A stretch of 9,520 nucleotides of DNA from a bacterium (Candidatus Ratteibacteria) CG_4_9_14_3_um_filter_41_21. Lineage in GTDB: Bacteria; Ratteibacteria; UBA8468. Positions 6,345 to 9,520 of this stretch are shown piece by piece (position 1 is the stretch's first letter; each line of letters opens with the position of its first letter). Location of the stretch: positions 1 through 9,520 of the forward strand of contig PFWI01000208.1 of the NCBI GenBank assembly GCA_002791075.1, given 5' to 3'. The translations under genes and the position numbers were made by a program. The notes under the pieces are model-generated. The model had not been told where the DNA came from. It saw only the letters and a list, made by a program, of their open reading frames with translations, and ran no database searches.

Positions 6345-6412
6345 CTCGCAATGACTTTTCTTTGTCTTGTCATTGCGAGTCCGCCAATTACTTGGGCGGA
6401 CGTGGCAATCTC
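6345..6412 (+). repeat. Core repeat pair: 11-bp inverted repeat and stem GTCCGCC/GGCGGAC
   Basis: CTCGCAATGAC (6345-6355) and GTCATTGCGAG (6369-6379) form a perfect 11-bp inverted repeat with a 13-base spacer. The right arm is also the start of a core (6369-6412) that continues with the stem GTCCGCC/GGCGGAC around a 9-base loop and ends GTGGCAATCTC. This core shares the outer sequence and stem with 1530-1575 but has a different loop. It ends 15 bp before the pyrD stop codon. Confidence 0.82.
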
Positions 6413-6427
6413 ATAAAAATGGAATTC

Positions 6428-7342
6428 CTATACAATCAAAGAACCTACAAGTTTATCCAGATTATAAATTCTTTTGCGGGAAAGATACCGCTTTAAGCCG
6501 GCAATAATTTCCCGGCAAAGATCAGGATTGATGAAAATAGCGCTTCCCAGGCCAATGGCATTGGCCCCGGTGATAATAAATTCCAGGGCATCACTGGTAT
6601 TGGCAATTCCTCCCATCCCGATAATAGGCAAAGAAGTTGTCTTTCTCACCTGCCAGACCATCCTTAACGCAATAGGCTTTATTGCCGGTCCGGAGAGCCC
6701 CCCCAAAACACCTCCTAATTTCGCCCGTCCGGTTTCAGCGTCAATGCCTATTGCCGAGAAAGTATTCACCAAACTTAAAATATCCGCCCCGGCTTTTTCC
6801 GCAGACTTCGCTATTTTGCCGATATCGGTAACGTTGGGAGAGAGTTTAACCAAAAGAGGAAGATTGGTTTTTTTTCTCACGGCCTTGACCAAACCAAACG
6901 TTTCAACTTCATCCTGGCCAATAGTTAAATCTTTCCCGACATTGGGACAGGAGATATTCAATTCTATCCCGGCAATTTTTTTCCGGTTTAAGAGAGAGAT
7001 AAGTTTCAGATATTCATCCCGAGTTTCTCCGGCAATGCTCACGATGACCGGGGTAGAAAATTTTTTGAGAAGACCGGGTAATTTTTCCTTTAAGAAAACT
7101 TCTGCTCCCACGTTGGCCAGGCCGATGGAATTTAAAATGCCGGATGCTGTTTCTACCACCCGGGGAGGAGGATTGCCGGCTTTCGGTTTAAGGGTAATGG
7201 TTTTGGTTACAACCGCCCCTACATCGTCAAGAGAAATCAAATCCTTGTATTCGTCCCCGTAACCAAAACATCCGCTTGCCAAAACAATAGGGTTTTTCAG
7301 GCTTATTCGGCCAAGATTGGTTTTCAGGTTAATCTTTTTCAC
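6428..7342 (-). CDS. pyrD: Dihydroorotate dehydrogenase B, catalytic subunit
   Basis: This 304-residue FMN-containing TIM-barrel enzyme oxidises dihydroorotate to orotate in the cytoplasm. It is the class 1B form, which passes electrons to PyrK and on to NAD+. Landmarks are NPIVLASGCFGYGDEY (17-32), the FMN/substrate region KTITLKPKAGNPPPR (47-61), ELNISCPNV (127-135) with the class 1 catalytic base Cys132, VKLSPNVTDI (165-174), LVNTFSAIGID (191-201) and the phosphate-binding IGMGGIANTSDALEF (241-255). There is no N-terminal membrane anchor. The start is GTG at 7342: AGGAG lies 8 bases upstream and the GTGA overlaps the pyrK stop by 4 bp, a standard coupling arrangement for two subunits of one complex. 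Confidence 0.96.
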   Translation of the reverse strand: MKKINLKTNLGRISLKNPIVLASGCFGYGDEYKDLISLDDVGAVVTKTITLKPKAGNPPPRVVETASGILNSIGLANVGAEVFLKEKLPGLLKKFSTPVIVSIAGETRDEYLKLISLLNRKKIAGIELNISCPNVGKDLTIGQDEVETFGLVKAVRKKTNLPLLVKLSPNVTDIGKIAKSAEKAGADILSLVNTFSAIGIDAETGRAKLGGVLGGLSGPAIKPIALRMVWQVRKTTSLPIIGMGGIANTSDALEFIITGANAIGLGSAIFINPDLCREIIAGLKRYLSRKRIYNLDKLVGSLIV

Positions 7343-8106
7343 CAGATGATCTCCTTACTGTCAAAAACCGGCCCATCTTTGCAAACTCTTTTATAGCCGT
7401 TTTTCGTTCTCACCGCACATCCCTGGCAGGCCCCCACCCCGCAGACAATGAATTCTTCCAAAGAGACATAACAAAGAGCCCGGTGTCTTTCGGCAATTTT
7501 CGCGGTTTCTTTCAACATCTTCATCGGACCGCAGGCGTAAATAACAGTGGGGAGTGGGGAGTGGAGAGTGGGGAGTAGTTCCTGCAGTAAATCGGTAACT
7601 AAACCTTTCTTCCCCAAACTTCCGTCTTCCGTGGAAATTTTGATTTTGGTTTTTAATCGCTTAAATTTGTCCCGGCCTAAAATATCCCGCTTACTTCTGC
7701 CGCCAATAAGGACCGCCGGGCAAGAGGCAAGTCTCTGGCTCAAAAAACAGAGGGATGCCACTCCCGCACCGCCGGCGACCAGGATAACTTTTGTTCTCTT
7801 ATCCGGTAATCGATACCCGTTTCCCAAAGGCCCGATAACATCAAGGAGCTCATCTTTTTTTCTCCGGGAAAGTATCCCGGTTCCCGCTCCGGTCACCTTA
7901 TAAAGAATTTGTATATTTTCCTTGTGAACAGAATGGATAGAAAATGGCCTTCGGAGTAAAGGAAAGATTTTTTCATTTACCCGAAGATGGACAAACTGGC
8001 CTGGCTTGGCTAAGCGGGCTATCGGCGGGGTTTTTAGAGAGAGCCGGTAGTAGGTTTCGGGCAAAAGTTCTTTATTCTCAATAATTCTGGCTTTTACCTG
8101 TAACAT
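7339..8106 (-). CDS. pyrK: Dihydroorotate dehydrogenase B, electron-transfer subunit
   Basis: This 255-residue ferredoxin-reductase-like protein moves electrons from PyrD to NAD+ through FAD and a [2Fe-2S] cluster. The FAD-binding RPFSIH is at 53-58, GAGTGILS at 73-80 and IGPLGNGY at 91-98. The NAD-binding stretch begins VAGGAGVASL (110-119), and the CGPMKML motif is at 192-198. The cluster ligands Cys222, Cys227, Cys230 and Cys242 have the PyrK spacing C-x4-C-x2-C-x11-C. The length is normal. A 7-bp tandem repeat encodes residues near 178-187 (LPTLHSPLPT), just before the CGP strand. The ATG at 8106 has no Shine-Dalgarno sequence; a -10-like TAAACT lies 7 bases upstream, so the mRNA may be leaderless. 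It is the first gene of the minus-strand series. Confidence 0.96.
   Translation of the reverse strand: MLQVKARIIENKELLPETYYRLSLKTPPIARLAKPGQFVHLRVNEKIFPLLRRPFSIHSVHKENIQILYKVTGAGTGILSRRKKDELLDVIGPLGNGYRLPDKRTKVILVAGGAGVASLCFLSQRLASCPAVLIGGRSKRDILGRDKFKRLKTKIKISTEDGSLGKKGLVTDLLQELLPTLHSPLPTVIYACGPMKMLKETAKIAERHRALCYVSLEEFIVCGVGACQGCAVRTKNGYKRVCKDGPVFDSKEIIW
7546..7576 (+). repeat. 7-bp tandem repeat (AGTGGGG) inside pyrK
   Basis: AGTGGGG is repeated four times with one changed base in the third unit (AGTGGAG), followed by a partial fifth unit AGT. It falls in the coding sequence of pyrK. Seven is not a multiple of three, so gain or loss of one unit would shift the reading frame. Confidence 0.85.
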
Positions 8107-8113
8107 TGGAAAT

Positions 8114-8143
8114 AGTTTAACATATTCCCGGTTCTTTTGACAA
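8114..8143 (-). promoter_or_regulatory. Probable pyrK-pyrD promoter
   Basis: On the minus strand TTGTCA (8143-8138, 5/6 of the -35 consensus) is 18 bp from TAAACT (8119-8114, 4/6 of the -10 consensus). The predicted first base falls at or just before the pyrK ATG at 8106, which fits the absence of a Shine-Dalgarno sequence. The -35 box overlaps that of the opposite promoter. Confidence 0.5.
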
Positions 8144-8166
8144 TTTCCCTTTTCTTAGGGTAAAAT
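8137..8166 (+). promoter_or_regulatory. Probable promoter of the DUF4321 gene
   Basis: A perfect -35 box TTGACA (8137-8142) is 18 bp from TAAAAT (8161-8166, 5/6 of the -10 consensus). Transcription would start near 8173, giving a leader of about 20 bases that contains the ribosome binding site GGAGGA (8181-8186). It may also serve radC. Confidence 0.62.
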
Positions 8167-8192
8167 AAAAAATACAAAAGGGAGGAGACAAA

Positions 8193-8456
8193 ATGAAACA
8201 CAGTATTCTTTTTCTGATTTTTTTCTTGATTATCGGCACTTTCATCGGCACCACTATCGGAGAACTCCTGGGGCTTTTAGTAGGAGAAGGAGCGAAAATC
8301 TACCCTTTCTTTCACCTGGGCATTTCCCCTTCTTTTGGTCCGGCTACTTTAAACCTCATTATTACCAGTCTTACCTTCGGCATTACCGCAAAGATTAACC
8401 TCTGCGGTGTCTTAGGGATGCTTATCTGCGCCATCTTCGCCTTAAAAAAACTCTAA
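8193..8456 (+). CDS. Small membrane protein, DUF4321 type
   Basis: This 87-residue protein is almost entirely hydrophobic. One membrane segment covers about residues 4-26 and includes the glycine-rich GTFIGTTIGELLG; a second region, about 52-84, can form one or two further segments. The middle, about 31-50, is the only polar part. The GTxIGELLG signature and the position directly before radC match what I recall of the DUF4321 family, which has no known function. The ATG at 8193 is supported by GGAGGA 6-7 bases upstream and a good promoter. The stop is followed 6 bp later by a 181-bp repeat that separates it from radC. The family assignment is from memory, but that the gene is real is well supported. 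Confidence 0.82.
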   Translation: MKHSILFLIFFLIIGTFIGTTIGELLGLLVGEGAKIYPFFHLGISPSFGPATLNLIITSLTFGITAKINLCGVLGMLICAIFALKKL

Positions 8457-8462
8457 CCATTG

Positions 8463-8643
8463 GAAACCACGAATTTCTCGAATTGTACGAATTAAAGAGA
8501 AAAGAGTAAGTCATTCTGAACGAAGTGAAGAATCTCGCTTTTAACAATGAGATTGCCACATCCGCCTATGATACACTGGCGGACTCGCAATGACACTTCG
8601 TGTCAGTTTTAAATTCGATTAATTCGTATAATTCGTGGTTAAG
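8463..8643 (-). repeat. 181-bp composite repeat, copy 2 (inverted relative to 1481-1661)
   Basis: This is the reverse complement of 1481-1661 with about four mismatches, three of them clustered in one terminal box. It has the same CGAATT ends of 9-bp period, the same TGACAC hairpin and the same core (8549-8594). It occupies nearly all of the DUF4321-radC gap and ends 10 bp before the radC start. Relative to the gene downstream it has the same orientation as copy 1 has to pyrH. Confidence 0.9.
8549..8594 (-). repeat. GTCATTGCGAG palindromic core within copy 2
   Basis: On the minus strand this reads GTCATTGCGAG, stem TCCGCC/GGCGGA, then TGTGGCAATCTC, identical to 1530-1575 including the 11-base loop. 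Confidence 0.85.
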
Positions 8644-8653
8644 ATAAGAAAGA

Positions 8654-9343
8654 ATGAAAAAATACCAAACCGGCATAAAAAACTGGCCCGAGGATGAAAG
8701 GCCGCGAGAAAAACTCTTCAAGTCCGGAGAACATACCTTAAGCGATACCGAATTATTAGCCATTCTTTTACGCAGTGGCAGCAAAGGCCAAAGCGCCATT
8801 GATTTAGCCCGAAGAATTATCGAGGAATTTAAAACCTTCCGCAATATGAGCCATACCGATATTCGTCAATGGAAAGGATTTAAAGGCCTGGGCCAGGCCA
8901 AGATTGCCCAGATTAAAGCCGCGATTGAAATTGGCCGAAGATTCGGAGAAGAAAAAATAGAAAAAAAGAAAAAGATAACCTGTGCCAAAGATATTGTTGA
9001 TCTTCTTATGCCGCGGATGAGGGACCTAAAATATGAGATCTTTAAAGTTTTATTTTTGGATGGAGGGAATAAACTTATTGAGATTTCCGAGATGGAACAG
9101 GGCTCCATCAGCCAGGCAAGCCCGGTGATTAGGGAAATTATGCACAGAGCCCTGCAGGGTTTCGCCGCCGCTATCATCTGCGTCCACAACCACCCCTCAG
9201 GTAATCCCAACCCCAGCCAGGAAGACAAAGATTTTACTAAAGAGCTTATCTCTGCCGGTAAGACTATGCAGATAAAGGTTTTAGACCACATCATCTTCGG
9301 CGACAACACCCACTTTAGTTTCGCCGACGAAGGATTGATGTAA
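8654..9343 (+). CDS. radC: RadC-family JAB/MPN-domain protein
   Basis: This 229-residue protein has the normal length and layout of the RadC family. The N-terminal part has RPREKLFKSGEHTLSDTELL (16-35) and a helix-hairpin-helix region around KGFKGLGQAKIAQIK (74-88). The C-terminal JAMM metalloprotease-like domain has the zinc ligands HNHPSG (178-183) with PSQED (187-191), where Asp191 completes the motif. Despite its name the family is not established as a repair factor, and its biochemical role is unclear. The ATG at 8654 gives the usual family start, but only a weak AAGAAAG precedes it and the 181-bp repeat ends 10 bp upstream. It is probably transcribed with the DUF4321 gene or from a promoter in the repeat. 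No terminator is obvious after the stop. Confidence 0.95.
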   Translation: MKKYQTGIKNWPEDERPREKLFKSGEHTLSDTELLAILLRSGSKGQSAIDLARRIIEEFKTFRNMSHTDIRQWKGFKGLGQAKIAQIKAAIEIGRRFGEEKIEKKKKITCAKDIVDLLMPRMRDLKYEIFKVLFLDGGNKLIEISEMEQGSISQASPVIREIMHRALQGFAAAIICVHNHPSGNPNPSQEDKDFTKELISAGKTMQIKVLDHIIFGDNTHFSFADEGLM

Positions 9344-9373
9344 TAAAAGGATGCAGAAAATAGCCATTTATTT

Positions 9374-9402
9374 TTGACAAATTAGAAAAAAGTTTATAAA
9401 AT
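9374..9402 (+). promoter_or_regulatory. Strong promoter reading toward the right edge
   Basis: TTGACA (9374-9379, perfect) and TAAAAT (9397-9402, 5/6) are separated by the ideal 17 bp. It starts about 30 bp after the radC stop. No ORF begins between it and the end of the window, so the gene it serves lies beyond 9520. Confidence 0.6.
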
Positions 9403-9420
9403 ATGAACAATATGTTCATA
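9402..9420. promoter_or_regulatory. Perfect 8-bp inverted repeat at the -10/+1, likely operator
   Basis: TATGAACA (9402-9409) and TGTTCATA (9413-9420) are exact complements around ATA. The palindrome overlaps the last base of the -10 box and covers the expected start point, the usual position of a repressor site. The arms resemble TGAACA-type sites of ArsR/SmtB-like regulators, but the centre is one base longer than I would expect, so the regulator is unknown. Confidence 0.55.
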
Positions 9421-9452
9421 ACTTGAATGCATAGGAATTTCCTTTTAAAACA

Positions 9453-9520
9453 CTTACCACGAAAGCACGAAGACACGAAATAATAATAACCACGAATTTC
9501 TCGAATTTCACGAATTAAAA
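9453..9520 (+). repeat. CACGAA/CGAATT repeat running off the window edge
   Basis: This sequence resembles 3206-3287 in the same orientation, starting CTTACCACGAAAGCACGAAG. It then has three CGAATT boxes at a strict 9-bp period (9493, 9502 and 9511). The element is cut by the end of the window. Confidence 0.78.

Noticed and set aside
6474..7262. 262-codon plus-strand open frame
   Set aside because: It lies wholly antisense to pyrD, whose motifs are unmistakable; a shadow frame.
8107..8192. PyrR-type attenuator or riboswitch before pyrK
   Set aside because: The expected leader is almost absent; no terminator/antiterminator stems or PyrR-binding loop can be seen.
8566..9309. Minus-strand frames of 92 and 147 codons (8566-8844 and 8866-9309)
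   Set aside because: Antisense to radC and the repeat before it; radC carries the complete JAMM motif.
9405..9417. LexA/DinR box (GAAC-N-GTTC)
   Set aside because: The spacing is 5 bases where the Gram-positive SOS box has 4, so the palindrome is not a standard LexA site.

Overview
The window carries ordinary chromosomal housekeeping genes of a bacterium, with an unusually dense set of short palindromic and inverted repeats in the gaps and, once, inside a gene. Most genes lie on the minus strand. Read in their own direction they run pyrK - pyrD - a membrane O-antigen ligase/polymerase-like protein with a TPR tail - a PSP1/RicT-family protein - metG - pyrH - frr - tRNA-Pro(CGG). On the plus strand a small DUF4321-type membrane protein gene and radC diverge from pyrK. 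No phage, plasmid, transposase, CRISPR or defence gene is visible.

The organism cannot be named with certainty. The content is typical of an anaerobic or facultative bacterium with NAD-type dihydroorotate dehydrogenase (PyrD-B plus PyrK), a short zinc-knuckle MetG, RicT-like PSP1 and DUF4321 next to radC. The moderately AT-rich composition and the repeats translating as CERSEAI or reading CACGAATT and CACAGAG suggest an uncultured lineage such as Omnitrophota. That is inference from impression, not from a search.

Layout. 1-165: a GC-rich hairpin and tRNA-Pro. 195-1462: frr and pyrH, tightly coupled. 1481-1661: a 181-bp composite repeat. 1668-3161: metG. 3162-3487: repeats only. 3488-4144: PSP1/RicT-like gene, flanked by inverted copies of a CACAGAG-type element. 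4285-6216: O-antigen ligase-like gene containing an in-frame 110-bp palindromic element. 6249-6412: cluster of palindromic cores. 6428-8106: pyrD and pyrK overlapping by 4 bp. 8107-8192: divergent promoter region whose two -35 boxes overlap. 8193-8456: DUF4321. 8463-8643: second copy of the 181-bp repeat, inverted, about 98% identical. 8654-9343: radC. 9374-9420: promoter with a perfect palindrome, probably for a gene beyond the edge. 9453-9520: repeat running to the edge.

Functionally, pyrK/pyrD (dihydroorotate to orotate) and pyrH (UMP to UDP) serve pyrimidine synthesis; frr, metG and the tRNA serve translation; the ligase-like protein belongs to cell-surface polysaccharide assembly. The most unusual content is the repeat system: a shared core of the form GTCATTGCGAG - variable stem-loop - TGGCAATCTC is present in several copies whose stems differ in sequence yet still pair. 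It sits in composite elements with CGAATT ends of 9-bp period, has been absorbed in frame by one gene, and supplies the last codons of that same gene at its 3' end.
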